NCBI GenBank assembly: GCA_903838705.1
Contig: CAILZL010000037.1
Coordinates: forward strand, 1-64,000
Source: an uncultured Pseudomonadota bacterium
Lineage (GTDB): Bacteria; Pseudomonadota; Gammaproteobacteria; Steroidobacterales; Steroidobacteraceae
Reading direction: 5' to 3'
DNA: 64,000 bases
The notes under the pieces are model-generated. The model was not told the DNA's origin. It did no database searches and saw nothing but the letters and a program-made list of their open reading frames with translations. Positions 39,896 through 49,934 of the stretch are shown one piece after another. The position numbers and the translations under genes were made by a program. Numbering within the stretch: the first letter of the stretch is position 1; the number at the start of each line of letters is the position of its first letter.

Positions 39896-42800
39896 GTACC
39901 AATCTCTCTATGCAGATCCTGGAGCAGATTCACTTCAGAGGAGTCAAGATGATCCAGCGCCTCGCATGTTGCCAGCGCTGCATTGATGGTCGTGTAATAA
40001 GTCACCTTCCGATGCACAGCTTCACGACGGATCGACCGCGACTCCAGCGTAGCCTGCTTGCCTTCGGTGGTATTCACGATCAGGGTGATTTCATCATTCT
40101 TGATCATATCGACAATGTGCGGCCGCCCTTCACGCACCTTGTTGACTGTGCGCACCTGAATCCCGGCCGCCGCAATGGTCCTGGCCGTACCAGCCGTTGC
40201 AACAATCTCAAACCCGCGAGCCACCAGCTTGCTCGCCAGACTGGCGGCGAGTTCTTTGTCTCGCTCTCGCACACTGATAAGACACACACCCCGCGTAGGC
40301 AGCACGATGCTGGAAGCCAGCTGCGCCTTGGCATAGGCCTCACCAAAGCTGCGACCTGTTCCCATAACTTCACCCGTGGACTTCATCTCCGGCCCGAGAA
40401 TCGGATCGGCTTCGGGAAATTTGGCGAACGGGAACACGGCTTCCTTAACCGCGAAGAATTTCATTGATCGCTCTCTGAGCAGATCCAGATCCTTCAGTTT
40501 CTCTCCCGCCATCACGCGCGCGGCCAGCTTGGCCAGCGGCACTCCGGTCGCCTTGGAAACAAAGGGAACAGTTCGCGAGGCACGCGGATTCACTTCCAGC
40601 ACATAGATCACGCCATTCTGGATGGCAAACTGAATGTTCATCAATCCCTTGACCTTCAATCCCAGTGCCAGTTTGCGCGTCTGTGATTTCAGCTCCGTCT
40701 GCAATTCCGTACTCAGACTGTTAGGTGGCAGCGAGCAGCTGGAATCACCGGAATGAACACCTGCCTGCTCAATGTGCTCCATGATGCCACCGATGTAGAC
40801 ATCATCGCCGTCACAGATCGCATCCACATCGACTTCAATCGCCACATCCAGAAAACGATCCAGCAGCACGGGACTGTCATTCGACACAGTAACTGCTTCG
40901 GTCATGTAAGTGCGCAGATCATCTTCGTTGAACACCACTTCCATTGCGCGTCCACCCAGCACATAGGAAGGACGTACCACCAGCGGATAACCGATTTCAC
41001 GTGCGGCGCGTACCGCTGCATCTTCAGTTCGAGCAGTGCGGTTCGGCGGCTGCCGCAGAGCAAGCTGGGTTACCAGTTGCTGAAAGCGTTCACGGTCTTC
41101 AGCCACATCGATTGCATCCGGGGTAGTGCCGATGATAGGTGCACCGGCGGCTTCCAGAGCGCGACATAATTTCAGCGGTGTCTGGCCGCCATACTGCACG
41201 ATGACGCCCACCGGCTTTTCCTTGTCGATGATTTCCATGACATCTTCAAGTGTCAGCGGTTCGAAATACAAACGATCGGAGGTATCGTAGTCAGTTGAAA
41301 CCGTTTCAGGATTGCAGTTGACCATGATGGTTTCGAAACCCGCCTCACGCAGCGCAAACGCGGCATGTACACAGCAGTAGTCGAACTCGATACCCTGTCC
41401 GATTCGATTCGGTCCACCACCGAGGATCATGATCTTCTTTTTGTCACTGGGCTGTGACTCGCATTCTTCCTCGTAGGTCGAATACATATAAGCCGTTGAA
41501 GTAGCGAATTCAGCTGCGCAGGTATCAACCCGCTTGTAGACAGGGCGAACGCCCAGTCGCAACCGGCGCCGGCGTACTGAAGCTTCATCGGTACCGATCA
41601 ATCTGGCCAGGCGACTATCAGCAAAGCCTTTGCGCTTCAGGTGACGCAGACGATCTACCGCCAGCGCTTCAAGCCCTTCACTTGCCACCTGCGACTCTTC
41701 CTTGATAAGGTCTTCCAGCTGCACGAGGAACCAGGGATCAATTCCGCTCAGCTTGTTGACTTCTTCCATTGTCCAGCCGGCCCGGAAGGCATCGGCCACA
41801 TACCGGATACGCTCTCCGCCCGGCATGCGCAATTCTTCGCGCAGACGATTGGTATCGCTTTCGGACAACGGTAGATTCAGCAGCGGACTCAGGCCATCAA
41901 TGCCCACTTCCAGTCCACGCAAGGCCTTTTGCAACGACTCCTGAAAAGTACGGCCCATGGCCATGACTTCACCCACCGACTTCATCTGCGTCGTCAGCCG
42001 GGTATTGGAACCGGGGAATTTTTCAAAGGTGAAACGGGGAACCTTGGTCACCACATAATCAATGCTGGGTTCGAACGAAGCAGGCGTAGCGCCACCCGTG
42101 ATGTCGTTCTTCAGTTCATCCAGCGTATAACCCACTGCCAGCTTGGCGGCGATCTTCGCAATCGGGAAACCGGTGGCCTTCGAGGCAAGCGCTGAAGAGC
42201 GCGAAACCCGGGGATTCATTTCGATCACCAGCACGCGACCATCGTAAGGGCTGACCGCAAACTGCACATTCGAGCCGCCACATTCCACGCCGATCTTGCG
42301 CAACACGGCAATCGACGCATCACGCAGGCGCTGATATTCACGGTCAGTCAAAGTCTGGGCGGGCGCAACTGTAATCGAGTCGCCGGTATGCACACCCATC
42401 GGGTCAAAGTTTTCAATCGAGCAGACGATGATGCAGTTGTCATTGCGATCACGCACCACTTCCATTTCGAACTCTTTCCAGCCGATTACGGATTCTTCAA
42501 GCAATACTTCGCTGGTCGGCGAAGCATCCAGACCGCGCTCGACAATCTCGATAAACTCTTCACGATTGTAGGCAATACCGCCGCCCGAACCGCCCATGGT
42601 GAAGGAAGGACGGATCACGGTCGGGTAGCCGATCTCGGCCTGTACGGCCAGCGCTTCTTCCATCGTGTGAGCGATACGTGAACGCGGGCTTTCCAGTCCG
42701 ATTTCACGCATGGCGTTCCGGAATTTCTCGCGATCCTCTGCCATGTCGATGGCTTCACGCGAAGCAGCGATCAGTTCAACCCCATACTTTTCCAGCACGC

Positions 42801-43116
42801 CTTCACGCACCAGATCCAGAGCACAGTTCAATGCCGTCTGGCCGCCCATGGTGGGCAGCAATGCATCAGGTTTTTCTCTGGCGATGATCCGCTCGACTAC
42901 ACGCCAGTGCACCGGCTCGATGTACACCGCGTCCGCCATTTCCGGATCGGTCATGATGGTTGCCGGATTGGAGTTCACCAGAATGACCCGGTAACCCTCT
43001 TCTCGCAGCGCCTTGCAGGCCTGTGCACCCGAGTAATCGAATTCGCAGGCCTGACCGATCACGATAGGACCGGCGCCGATAATCAGAATGCTTTTGATGT
43101 CAGTACGTTTTGGCAT
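39892..43116 (-). CDS. carB: Carbamoyl phosphate synthase large subunit
   Basis: Makes carbamoyl phosphate from bicarbonate, ATP and ammonia for arginine and pyrimidine synthesis. 1074 residues with the internal duplication of the family: two ATP-grasp halves (first with [15 protein letters not shown], second with [17 protein letters not shown]) and a C-terminal allosteric MGS-like domain. The hinge residues and both ATP sites look intact. It is downstream of carA by 23 bp and precedes greA. Confidence 0.98.
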   Translation of the reverse strand: MPKRTDIKSILIIGAGPIVIGQACEFDYSGAQACKALREEGYRVILVNSNPATIMTDPEMADAVYIEPVHWRVVERIIAREKPDALLPTMGGQTALNCALDLVREGVLEKYGVELIAASREAIDMAEDREKFRNAMREIGLESPRSRIAHTMEEALAVQAEIGYPTVIRPSFTMGGSGGGIAYNREEFIEIVERGLDASPTSEVLLEESVIGWKEFEMEVVRDRNDNCIIVCSIENFDPMGVHTGDSITVAPAQTLTDREYQRLRDASIAVLRKIGVECGGSNVQFAVSPYDGRVLVIEMNPRVSRSSALASKATGFPIAKIAAKLAVGYTLDELKNDITGGATPASFEPSIDYVVTKVPRFTFEKFPGSNTRLTTQMKSVGEVMAMGRTFQESLQKALRGLEVGIDGLSPLLNLPLSESDTNRLREELRMPGGERIRYVADAFRAGWTMEEVNKLSGIDPWFLVQLEDLIKEESQVASEGLEALAVDRLRHLKRKGFADSRLARLIGTDEASVRRRRLRLGVRPVYKRVDTCAAEFATSTAYMYSTYEEECESQPSDKKKIMILGGGPNRIGQGIEFDYCCVHAAFALREAGFETIMVNCNPETVSTDYDTSDRLYFEPLTLEDVMEIIDKEKPVGVIVQYGGQTPLKLCRALEAAGAPIIGTTPDAIDVAEDRERFQQLVTQLALRQPPNRTARTEDAAVRAAREIGYPLVVRPSYVLGGRAMEVVFNEDDLRTYMTEAVTVSNDSPVLLDRFLDVAIEVDVDAICDGDDVYIGGIMEHIEQAGVHSGDSSCSLPPNSLSTELQTELKSQTRKLALGLKVKGLMNIQFAIQNGVIYVLEVNPRASRTVPFVSKATGVPLAKLAARVMAGEKLKDLDLLRERSMKFFAVKEAVFPFAKFPEADPILGPEMKSTGEVMGTGRSFGEAYAKAQLASSIVLPTRGVCLISVRERDKELAASLASKLVARGFEIVATAGTARTIAAAGIQVRTVNKVREGRPHIVDMIKNDEITLIVNTTEGKQATLESRSIRREAVHRKVTYYTTINAALATCEALDHLDSSEVNLLQDLHREIGT

Positions 43117-43139
43117 CGCTTGGTCTTTCGTTTCGCGGT

Positions 43140-44309
43140 TTATTCATCTGCAGCACGGCGACGGACGCCGCTGGCTGCCGAGCGTTGCTCTATCAGGTTC
43201 ATGAACTTGCCAAACAGGCCCTGCAACTCGTGCGGACCGGGGGCAGCTTCCGGATGTCCCTGAAAACTGAAAGCAGCTCGTTGCGTGTGCTCTATGCCTT
43301 GCAGCGAGCCATCAAACAGTGAGCGGTGAGTGGCGCGGACATTCGATGGCAAGCTGGCCTCATCCACCGCGAAACCGTGGTTCTGGCTGGAGATCGCCAC
43401 CTGACCCGTGCCCAGATCCAGCACCGGATGGTTGGCACCATGATGACCGAACTTCATCTTGATGGTTTTTGCACCGCAGGCCAGTCCGAGCAACTGATGA
43501 CCAAGGCAAATGCCGAACACCGGAATGTCGGTTTTCAGGAATTGCTGGATCGCCTCAATGGCATAGGTACAAGGCTCGGGATCACCGGGGCCGTTGGACA
43601 GGAAAATTCCATCCGGATTCATGGCCAGCACTTCCTCGGCAGAAGTCTGTGCGGGTACCACTGTCAGGCGGCAACCTGCATCCGACAACAGACGCAGAAT
43701 GTTGCGCTTGACCCCGAAGTCATAGGCCACCACATGTTTGCGCTGACCCGGCCGCATGGGCGGACTGACCTCGCTGCCCCAGTGGGTACCGTCATTCCAT
43801 TGATAGGTCTGTCGGGTACTGACCACCTTGGCCAGATCCATGCCTTTGAGGCCGGGAAATTTCTTGGCCGCCAGCACCGCCACCGCCGGGTCGAGCTTCT
43901 CACCCGTCATGATGCAGCCCGCCTGCGCGCCCTTCTCACGCAGAATGCGTGTCAGTTTGCGGGTATCAATATCTGCAATCGCAACAATCTTGCCGCGAGT
44001 CAGAAAACTTTCCAGCGACTCACTGGCACGCCAGCTTGAATGCAGCAGCGGCAAATCACGAATGATCAGACCGGCGGCATAAATCGAGCTGGACTCCATA
44101 TCCTCGGCATTGGTGCCGGTATTACCGATATGGGGATAGGTCAACGTCACGATCTGACGTGAATAGGAAGGATCAGTGAGCACTTCCTGATAGCCGGTCA
44201 TGGCGGTATTGAATACCACCTCGCCCGTTGTATTACCTTTTGCGCCAATCGAACGGCCGTGAAAGACCGTGCCGTCCTCAAGCGCAAGAACCGCAGATGC
44301 AGAGCTCAT
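43140..44309 (-). CDS. carA: Carbamoyl phosphate synthase small subunit
   Basis: Class I glutamine amidotransferase subunit that gives ammonia to CarB. 389 residues. The nucleophile Cys is in [13 protein letters not shown] and the catalytic His-Glu pair in [13 protein letters not shown]. The N-terminal CarA domain has [12 protein letters not shown] and [21 protein letters not shown] lies about 11 bases before the ATG. The 260-bp gap to dapB holds a candidate promoter and a leader hairpin. Confidence 0.97.
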   Translation of the reverse strand: MSSASAVLALEDGTVFHGRSIGAKGNTTGEVVFNTAMTGYQEVLTDPSYSRQIVTLTYPHIGNTGTNAEDMESSSIYAAGLIIRDLPLLHSSWRASESLESFLTRGKIVAIADIDTRKLTRILREKGAQAGCIMTGEKLDPAVAVLAAKKFPGLKGMDLAKVVSTRQTYQWNDGTHWGSEVSPPMRPGQRKHVVAYDFGVKRNILRLLSDAGCRLTVVPAQTSAEEVLAMNPDGIFLSNGPGDPEPCTYAIEAIQQFLKTDIPVFGICLGHQLLGLACGAKTIKMKFGHHGANHPVLDLGTGQVAISSQNHGFAVDEASLPSNVRATHRSLFDGSLQGIEHTQRAAFSFQGHPEAAPGPHELQGLFGKFMNLIEQRSAASGVRRRAADE

Positions 44310-44386
44310 TCAGTGCAGCCCCTTCATTTAAGAAAGCCAAGAAACAGGTTTGTTAGCTCAAACCCTGGAAGCAGGCATACGGAAAG

Positions 44387-44410
44387 CGAGGTTGGCAGAC
44401 ACCGACCTCG
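44387..44410 (-). promoter_or_regulatory. Hairpin in the carA leader
   Basis: CGAGGTTGG and CCGACCTCG pair over 9 bp (one G-U on the RNA) around a 6-base loop. It lies about 80 bases before carA and after the candidate promoter. No U-run follows on the minus strand. It may take part in pyrimidine or arginine control, or be the weak end of the dapB transcript. Confidence 0.4.
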
Positions 44411-44487
44411 TTAGAGAAAAATCACCCGCGTGCTAAGCGGTGCAGTCTACGCGAGCAGGACGCTTCGGTCTATCGGAAAACTTTGCA

Positions 44488-44513
44488 TTTATAGTGTGTT
44501 TCGAGCTTGACAA
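44488..44513 (-). promoter_or_regulatory. Candidate carAB promoter
   Basis: On the minus strand TTGTCA, then TATAAA, but only 14 bp apart; with a proper 17-bp spacing the -35 is poor (GGCTTG). It lies about 180 bases before carA in a gene-free stretch. Confidence 0.35.
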
Positions 44514-44571
44514 GCCGCACTCGATATTTTTCCAGCGGACACACAACCAGGCTTTGCAGAATTGACGGCAA

Positions 44572-45381
44572 TTACAGGCGCAGCACATCCCGCATGGAAT
44601 ACAAACCCGGTTGCCGCCTGATAAGCCAGCGCGCCGCATGCAAGGCACCGGAAGCAAACGCCATCCGGTCATGTGCCCGATGGGTAAGCTCGATACGTTC
44701 ACCGGGCCCGGCAAAAGTCAGCGTGTGATCGCCCACGATATCACCACCACGCAAAACCGAAAAACCGATCTTGCCGGATTCGCGCGCGCCGGTCTCACCA
44801 TGACGCGCCCAAACTGCATCCTTGTCTAATGTGGTACCGCGCCCTTTGGCAACCGCTTCGCCAATGCTGAGCGCCGTGCCCGAAGGCGCATCTTTTTTCA
44901 GGCGATGATGCGCCTCAAAAACTTCAGCATCATACTCCGTGTTCAACGCCTGTGCCGCCAGCTCGGCAAGCTTGAACAACAGATTCACGCCGAGACTGAA
45001 ATTGGACGCCATCACAATGGGAATGTGACGTGTGGCTTCATGGATAGCCGCGAGCTGTTCCGCATTGTGCCCGGTGGTGCCGAGCACCAGAGGCACCTTG
45101 CCGGCTGCGCATGCCGCCACAATCGCAGGTGTACCCTGAGGCAGTGCAAAAGCAATGGCCGCCTTCGCACCCCGAACTGCGATTACCGGATCAGCACTGA
45201 TCATGATGCCTGCGGCCGTTGGCCCCGCCAGTGAGCCCGCGTCCTGATTCACCCAGCGACTATCCGGTGAATCCAGTCCGCCGCTAAGTTTCAAATCAGT
45301 TGAGTTTTCAATGCCAGTCAGCAAGGTACGGCCCATGCGGCCGCTGATTCCGAGAATGGCAATAGGGGTTGTTTGTGTCAC
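44572..45381 (-). CDS. dapB: 4-hydroxy-tetrahydrodipicolinate reductase
   Basis: NAD(P)H-dependent reductase of the diaminopimelate/lysine pathway. 269 residues from the chosen GTG start. Rossmann motif AILGISGRMGR stands at the very front, as in the family; the substrate motif HHRLKKDAPSGTAL and NFSLGVNLLF are present. An ATG at 45423 gives 14 more residues and is an alternative. In most relatives dapB follows dnaJ directly; here two extra genes (sulfatase, lipoprotein) lie between them. Confidence 0.95.
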   Translation of the reverse strand: MTQTTPIAILGISGRMGRTLLTGIENSTDLKLSGGLDSPDSRWVNQDAGSLAGPTAAGIMISADPVIAVRGAKAAIAFALPQGTPAIVAACAAGKVPLVLGTTGHNAEQLAAIHEATRHIPIVMASNFSLGVNLLFKLAELAAQALNTEYDAEVFEAHHRLKKDAPSGTALSIGEAVAKGRGTTLDKDAVWARHGETGARESGKIGFSVLRGGDIVGDHTLTFAGPGERIELTHRAHDRMAFASGALHAARWLIRRQPGLYSMRDVLRL

Positions 45382-45499
45382 GATGAACCCGTCAGGTTGG
45401 GGACAGGAAGAATAAACGCCCATTCCCTTTGAAGCCAGCGCATCGCTTGCTGTGTTCAACAAGCCCTTTTTTACGTGCCGCCAATTGGTAATTCCACAA

Positions 45500-45539
45500 C
45501 TGCTGGAACGCCGCACCTACAGCATGCAACTTCCAGCAG
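45500..45539. repeat. Inverted repeat between sulfatase and dapB
   Basis: CTGCTGGAA and TTCCAGCAG form a perfect 9-bp inverted repeat with a 22-base spacer, 20 bases after the sulfatase stop. No U-run, so a terminator is not clear. The rest of this 177-bp gap shows no gene. Confidence 0.45.
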
Positions 45540-45558
45540 CGTTTCTTGAATCAGGCAG

Positions 45559-46953
45559 TTACGGAGTCGCGCCCATCCCTTCGGCACCCATACCGGCTGC
45601 CATGCCACCAGCCATTCCGCCTGCACCCATGCCACCTGCAGCATCCGCAGCACCGGGTGGTGCAGGGTTTGGATTGACCGTAGTCATCTGGGCATTCACG
45701 GCCTTGAGATAATTTGTCAGCCGGCCATCCAGCTCAGCCACTTTTTCAGGCATCTGTGCGGACAGATCGTTCTGCTCGGACAGATCCTTGGAAAGATCGT
45801 ACAGCCTGCGTTCGTCTGTTTCGTAGATGCGGATCAGCTTGTAGTTGCCCAGCAGGATTGCCGACGCCGGACTCTGTGGATCGTAATGCGGCACATGAAC
45901 CACAAACTCTTCACGCGGACGCTGCACTGTTCCCACGCCGCCATTCAGCAGCACCGAAGCAAAGCTGCCCCCCTCAACCGCAGCAGGCAACTTTTCCTTC
46001 ACCTTGGCAAGCGCAGCAATCGTTGGCAGCAAATCAAGCTGCGTTACTCGAACATGGGAATATGAACCCACCTTGACGCCCGGGCCGGCAACCAGGAATG
46101 GCACGCGGATACCACCTTCCCAGACCAGACCCTTCGCACCATTCAGTGGCGCATTGTTCTTCGCGCCGATGGTGCCGTGATCGGTCGTATAGATAATGTA
46201 GGTATTGCTTGCCAGTCCCAGCTTCTTCACTGCATCAAGAATCTGTACAACGCTGTAGTCGGCATCCACCAGATCAGCCTTGATCTGCTCAGGGGTACGC
46301 TGACCCTGATTCGGATATTGCGAAATCTGCAAATAGAACGGTTTCTGGGCCTTCACCTGCCGCTCCATGAATGCAATGCCCAGCGCCGTAGTAGCCAGGG
46401 CCTGTTTTGGATTGGGCGTCTGTGAGTTATCCGGCCCGCCGTTGTTGTTCGGGCCATCGTTCTCGTCAAAGCCATGTTGCGACGGATTCACATTGCCGAG
46501 ATGCCACTTGCCGAAGTGCGCAGTCGCATAACCAGCGGTTTTCAGCAACTCAGGTATCGTCGTTTCTGAAGTTGGCAATTCAAGCACGATTCTGGGTGGA
46601 ATCAGCTTGGTGCTGATGGGGCCATCTTCCGTGCCATTGCTGACAAAGGTCATGTGCAGAGCAGCAGGACTGCGGCCAGTAAGCAAGCCTGCACGGGAAG
46701 GAGTGCAACGTGGTGAAGGTGCATAGCCATCAGAGAAGGTCATGCCGGCAGCGGCCAGACGTTCGATGCCCGGCGTAACGGCAGCAGTTCCCTTCGAGGC
46801 AGGATTGCGTTCATCCATCTGTGCCGAAGAACTGGTCCAGCCAGAACCTTCGCCATAAATCAGAATGAAATTGGGAGGTGATGCAGAACTTGCCGCATTC
46901 GCCCCCGCGCTCAGAACAAGCACCCCCATCAGGGCCAGTAAAAACATTTTCAT
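45559..46953 (-). CDS. Secreted sulfatase (alkaline phosphatase superfamily)
   Basis: 464 residues with a signal peptide (about 1-20, ending ANA). The formylglycine motif is CTPSRAGLLTGR with Cys83 as the residue to be modified. Other family parts: AHFGKWHLGN, TTDHGT and NGAKGLVWEGGIRVP. The usual front metal pair (Asp-Asp) is replaced by GEGSGW (residues 34-39), a form I recall from planctomycete-type sulfatases. The C-terminus is an odd tail of about 35 residues rich in Gly, Met and Ala. Substrate unknown; activity needs a formylglycine-generating enzyme not seen in this window. It breaks the usual dnaJ-dapB order and looks acquired. Confidence 0.85.
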   Translation of the reverse strand: MKMFLLALMGVLVLSAGANAASSASPPNFILIYGEGSGWTSSSAQMDERNPASKGTAAVTPGIERLAAAGMTFSDGYAPSPRCTPSRAGLLTGRSPAALHMTFVSNGTEDGPISTKLIPPRIVLELPTSETTIPELLKTAGYATAHFGKWHLGNVNPSQHGFDENDGPNNNGGPDNSQTPNPKQALATTALGIAFMERQVKAQKPFYLQISQYPNQGQRTPEQIKADLVDADYSVVQILDAVKKLGLASNTYIIYTTDHGTIGAKNNAPLNGAKGLVWEGGIRVPFLVAGPGVKVGSYSHVRVTQLDLLPTIAALAKVKEKLPAAVEGGSFASVLLNGGVGTVQRPREEFVVHVPHYDPQSPASAILLGNYKLIRIYETDERRLYDLSKDLSEQNDLSAQMPEKVAELDGRLTNYLKAVNAQMTTVNPNPAPPGAADAAGGMGAGGMAGGMAAGMGAEGMGATP

Positions 46954-47001
46954 AAGTATCTCTGGAATCGATTGGTTGTCACAGTTATTCGATCAGCTCG
47001 C

Positions 47002-47030
47002 AGAGTAACCGGCAGTGACCGGCGGAGCAA
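47002..47030 (-). promoter_or_regulatory. Candidate sulfatase promoter
   Basis: On the minus strand TTGCTC, 17 bases, TACTCT, about 50 bases before the sulfatase ATG. Confidence 0.45.
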
Positions 47031-47049
47031 GAACTGAGGAAAGGGTTAT

Positions 47050-47080
47050 TTGACTTGTATTTGCTAACCATGATTATTAT
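47050..47080 (+). promoter_or_regulatory. Candidate promoter of the poly-serine lipoprotein gene
   Basis: TTGACT and TATTAT, spaced 19 bp (or GATTAT at 16 bp), 31 bases before the start codon, in an AT-rich stretch. Confidence 0.4.
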
Positions 47081-47110
47081 GAAAGGCACTTTGATATTTT
47101 ATGGAGCTTC

Positions 47111-48547
47111 ATGATGAAAATTCGATTCTGCATATTTTCAATATTTTGCACTTGTATAATTCTGCTGGTTTCCGGCTGTGGCGGAGGAGCAGATAGTTCG
47201 TCGCCCCCACAAAGCAGCGCAAGCAGCAGCTCTTCATCCAACAGTAGCACATCAAGTTCTAGCTCAAGCTCCAGCAGTTCATCCAGTAGTTCAGTCGCCA
47301 GTAAGACGTGGGTAGGGACTCTACTACTGGAGAATAGCAGCAGTAACGTAACCGTCACGCCTAAAATCGCCATTGATGGAGCCGGCAATGCCATTGCCGT
47401 ATGGGCGCAAATCAATGGCAGTATTTCGAGTATTTACGCCAATCGATATGTCGTTGGCTCTGGCTGGGGAACGCCTGTCATCATCTCCGGCAGTACCTTG
47501 GCAACGTCTCCTGTGATAGCGATGAATTCGTCCGGCAATGCTGTTGTTGCTTGGATATCCGGCACATCACCTTCAGATATCGCAGCCAACATCTATTCGA
47601 CCAATGGAGGATGGGGTACTGCAACTATCATTGATAATAGTAGCGCGGCCGCTCAAAGTACCCCAGCAGTTGGAATTGACAGCAACGGCAATGCCTTGGT
47701 TGCCTGGGATATGCGAGACTCAACACAATCAACAAATCAGTACAGCATAATGTCAAATAGATATAGCGCTGGCAGTTGGGGAACCGCCACCTCTATTTCC
47801 GGCAACCAGTTATTAGCAATGCGCCCTCATGTTGTGTTTTCGCCAAATGGTAGTGCACTCGCATTATGGGAAGGAGCCGACTTACTTGGCACCGGAACAA
47901 AATTATTTTTCAGCAGTTTTAACGGTAGCAGCTGGGTTGCTGCCTCTGCTATAGAAACCTTAGTAACTAGTAATGGCACTTCAATAGGTGTTGACGGTAC
48001 CGGTAATGCAATGCTCGTTTATGGATCGCATCCGAATGGGGTTGGCGTTAATAGCATCTATGCAAAACAGTACGTCGTAGGTTCAGGCTGGGGAGGGTCG
48101 TCCCTCATCGAGACCAGCAGCGTCGAGGCCTACAACCAACAAGTTGTTGTCGAACTGAATGGTAACGCCACAGCTATTTGGCAGGAAGGCGTCGCCACAT
48201 CTAGGCTAAGTGCCAGCCGTTACACGGTAGGCAGCGGCTGGAGCACGCCAGTATTCGTTGACCTATCGGCATCAGCCAAGGGACTTCCCGCGCTGGCAAC
48301 CAATGCGAGCGGCACCACAATTGCTGTCTGGGGACAAGTCGATGGAACCAGCTACAACGTCTACGCCAGTCAGTACTCCAGCACTAGCGGTTGGTCGACT
48401 CCAACTAATATCGAAAACCTGGCGGGTGGAACAAGTCCGATCTCTCCAGATGTTGCTGTGGACACTAATGGCAACGCATTGGTCGTATGGGGCCAAGATG
48501 TTCCACTGTCCATAGGCGCGAGTGTTTACGCAAGTCGTCTTGAGTAA
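47111..48547 (+). CDS. Lipoprotein with poly-serine linker and beta-propeller-like repeats
   Basis: 478 residues; no family assigned with certainty. A signal peptide ends in the lipobox LVSGC (Cys23), followed by GGG. Residues 29-61 are nearly all Ser, a linker type seen in some surface enzymes of polysaccharide-degrading gammaproteobacteria. The remainder holds about eight repeats of some 50 residues, each with D/N-x-x-GNAxAxW and IYANRY...GWG-like strands, suggesting a beta-propeller or similar fold. GGAG stands four bases before the first of two adjacent ATGs; either may be used. Likely an outer-membrane anchored binding protein. It is divergent from the sulfatase and ends toward dnaJ. Confidence 0.8.
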   Translation: MMKIRFCIFSIFCTCIILLVSGCGGGADSSSPPQSSASSSSSSNSSTSSSSSSSSSSSSSSVASKTWVGTLLLENSSSNVTVTPKIAIDGAGNAIAVWAQINGSISSIYANRYVVGSGWGTPVIISGSTLATSPVIAMNSSGNAVVAWISGTSPSDIAANIYSTNGGWGTATIIDNSSAAAQSTPAVGIDSNGNALVAWDMRDSTQSTNQYSIMSNRYSAGSWGTATSISGNQLLAMRPHVVFSPNGSALALWEGADLLGTGTKLFFSSFNGSSWVAASAIETLVTSNGTSIGVDGTGNAMLVYGSHPNGVGVNSIYAKQYVVGSGWGGSSLIETSSVEAYNQQVVVELNGNATAIWQEGVATSRLSASRYTVGSGWSTPVFVDLSASAKGLPALATNASGTTIAVWGQVDGTSYNVYASQYSSTSGWSTPTNIENLAGGTSPISPDVAVDTNGNALVVWGQDVPLSIGASVYASRLE

Positions 48548-48579
48548 ATCAGCGACACAAACCTAATCGTTCTCAGCAG

Positions 48580-48603
48580 AAAGCGCCGCAGTTGCGGCGC
48601 TTT
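48580..48603 (+). terminator. Terminator between the lipoprotein gene and dnaJ
   Basis: AAAGCGCCGC, an AGTT loop, GCGGCGCTTT. The two genes converge here; T-runs are short on both sides, so it probably serves both. Confidence 0.65.
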
Positions 48604-48673
48604 GTTAACAACGAATAACCCAGCATCTTCTCAAACGCCGGGATTTCTCTTCACCTCAGGAAGCCCGTATCAA

Positions 48674-49795
48674 TTACGCTTTGAAAAACTGCTTCACGCC
48701 ATCCAGCCATGAAGATTCGCGCGGGCTGTGAGTACTGCCATCCTTCTGCATGGACTTTTCAAACTTGCGCAGCAGTTCTTTCTGTTCTTCGTTGAGCTTT
48801 ACCGGCGTCTCTACCATGACACGACAGAACAGATCACCGGTTGATCCACCGCGCACCGGCCTCACGCCCTTTTCTTTCAGACGAAACACACGGCCTGACT
48901 GTGTTTCACCCGGAATTTTCAGCACAACATTGCCATGCAGGGTCGGCACTTCGATGCTGCCACCCAGCGATGCAGTGACAAAACTCACCGGCACTTCACA
49001 GGACAGATTGGCACCCTCACGTTCAAAGATAGGATGCTCTTTGACACGCACTTCCACATACAGATCACCGGCCGGGCCACTATTGGCACCCGCTTCACCT
49101 TCACCCGAGAGACGGATTCGATCGCCGGTATCAACTCCTGCCGGCACTTTCACTGAAAGTGTTTTCTTGCGTCGTACCCGGCCCTGACCGAGGCAGCTAT
49201 CACAGGGTTGACTGATGGTCTGACCCCGGCCCTTACAACGGGGGCAGGTCTGTTGCACAGCAAAGAAACCCTGCTGCATACGCACCTGGCCGACGCCATT
49301 GCAGGTTTCGCATTTGGATACTTTCGAACCCGGCGACGCACCCGAACCTTTACAGCCTTCGCATTCGCCCAGTGTGGTGAATTCAATATTCTGCGTATCA
49401 CCGAACACGGCCTGTTCCAGTGACAGCTCCAGCTCATAGCGCAGGTCTGCACCTCGATAGACCTGCTGGCCACCGCCCCTGCGTCCGCCACCGAAAATAT
49501 CGCCAAACACATCACCGAAGATGTCTCCGAAAGCATCCGCACCGGGATGACCACCACCGCCGCGCTGCGGATCAATACCGGCATGGCCATACTGATCATA
49601 GGCTGCGCGCTTGCGATCATCGGTCAGCACTTCGTAGGCGTGCTTGGCTTCCTTGAACTTGTCTTCGGCTTCCTTGTTATCCGGATTGCGGTCCGGATGA
49701 TGTTTCTGAGCCAGACGACGATAGGCCTTCTTGATATCGGCTTCGCTGGCGGTCTTGTCCACGCCTAGTACTTCGTACAGATCACGCTTCGACAT
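48674..49795 (-). CDS. dnaJ: Chaperone protein DnaJ
   Basis: Hsp40 co-chaperone that stimulates the ATPase of DnaK and delivers unfolded clients. 373 residues: J domain 1-70 with HHPDRN, a Gly/Phe-rich stretch (about 75-110), four CxxCxGxG zinc modules ([32 protein letters not shown]), and the C-terminal peptide-binding domains. It follows dnaK by 139 bp across a long hairpin. Confidence 0.98.
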   Translation of the reverse strand: MSKRDLYEVLGVDKTASEADIKKAYRRLAQKHHPDRNPDNKEAEDKFKEAKHAYEVLTDDRKRAAYDQYGHAGIDPQRGGGGHPGADAFGDIFGDVFGDIFGGGRRGGGQQVYRGADLRYELELSLEQAVFGDTQNIEFTTLGECEGCKGSGASPGSKVSKCETCNGVGQVRMQQGFFAVQQTCPRCKGRGQTISQPCDSCLGQGRVRRKKTLSVKVPAGVDTGDRIRLSGEGEAGANSGPAGDLYVEVRVKEHPIFEREGANLSCEVPVSFVTASLGGSIEVPTLHGNVVLKIPGETQSGRVFRLKEKGVRPVRGGSTGDLFCRVMVETPVKLNEEQKELLRKFEKSMQKDGSTHSPRESSWLDGVKQFFKA

Positions 49796-49851
49796 GATGG
49801 TCTTTCATCGCTATTAGTTCAGACATAAAACCGAGGTCAGCATACATGCAC

Positions 49852-49882
49852 AAGCCGTCACTGCTTGAGACAGTGACGGCTT
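49852..49882 (-). other. Hairpin between dnaK and dnaJ
   Basis: AAGCCGTCACTG and CAGTGACGGCTT make a perfect 12-bp stem with a 7-base loop. There is no U-run on the minus strand. It could stabilise the dnaK mRNA end or reduce readthrough to dnaJ. Confidence 0.6.
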
Positions 49883-49934
49883 CGCGTATCAAAGCCCTGC
49901 AATCCGGTTACGGGATTGAACAGGGCGGATGTGC

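Noticed and set aside
47077-47415. Leu/Glu-rich frame antisense to the poly-serine region
   Set aside because: It is the reverse reading of Ser codons; an artefact of low complexity.
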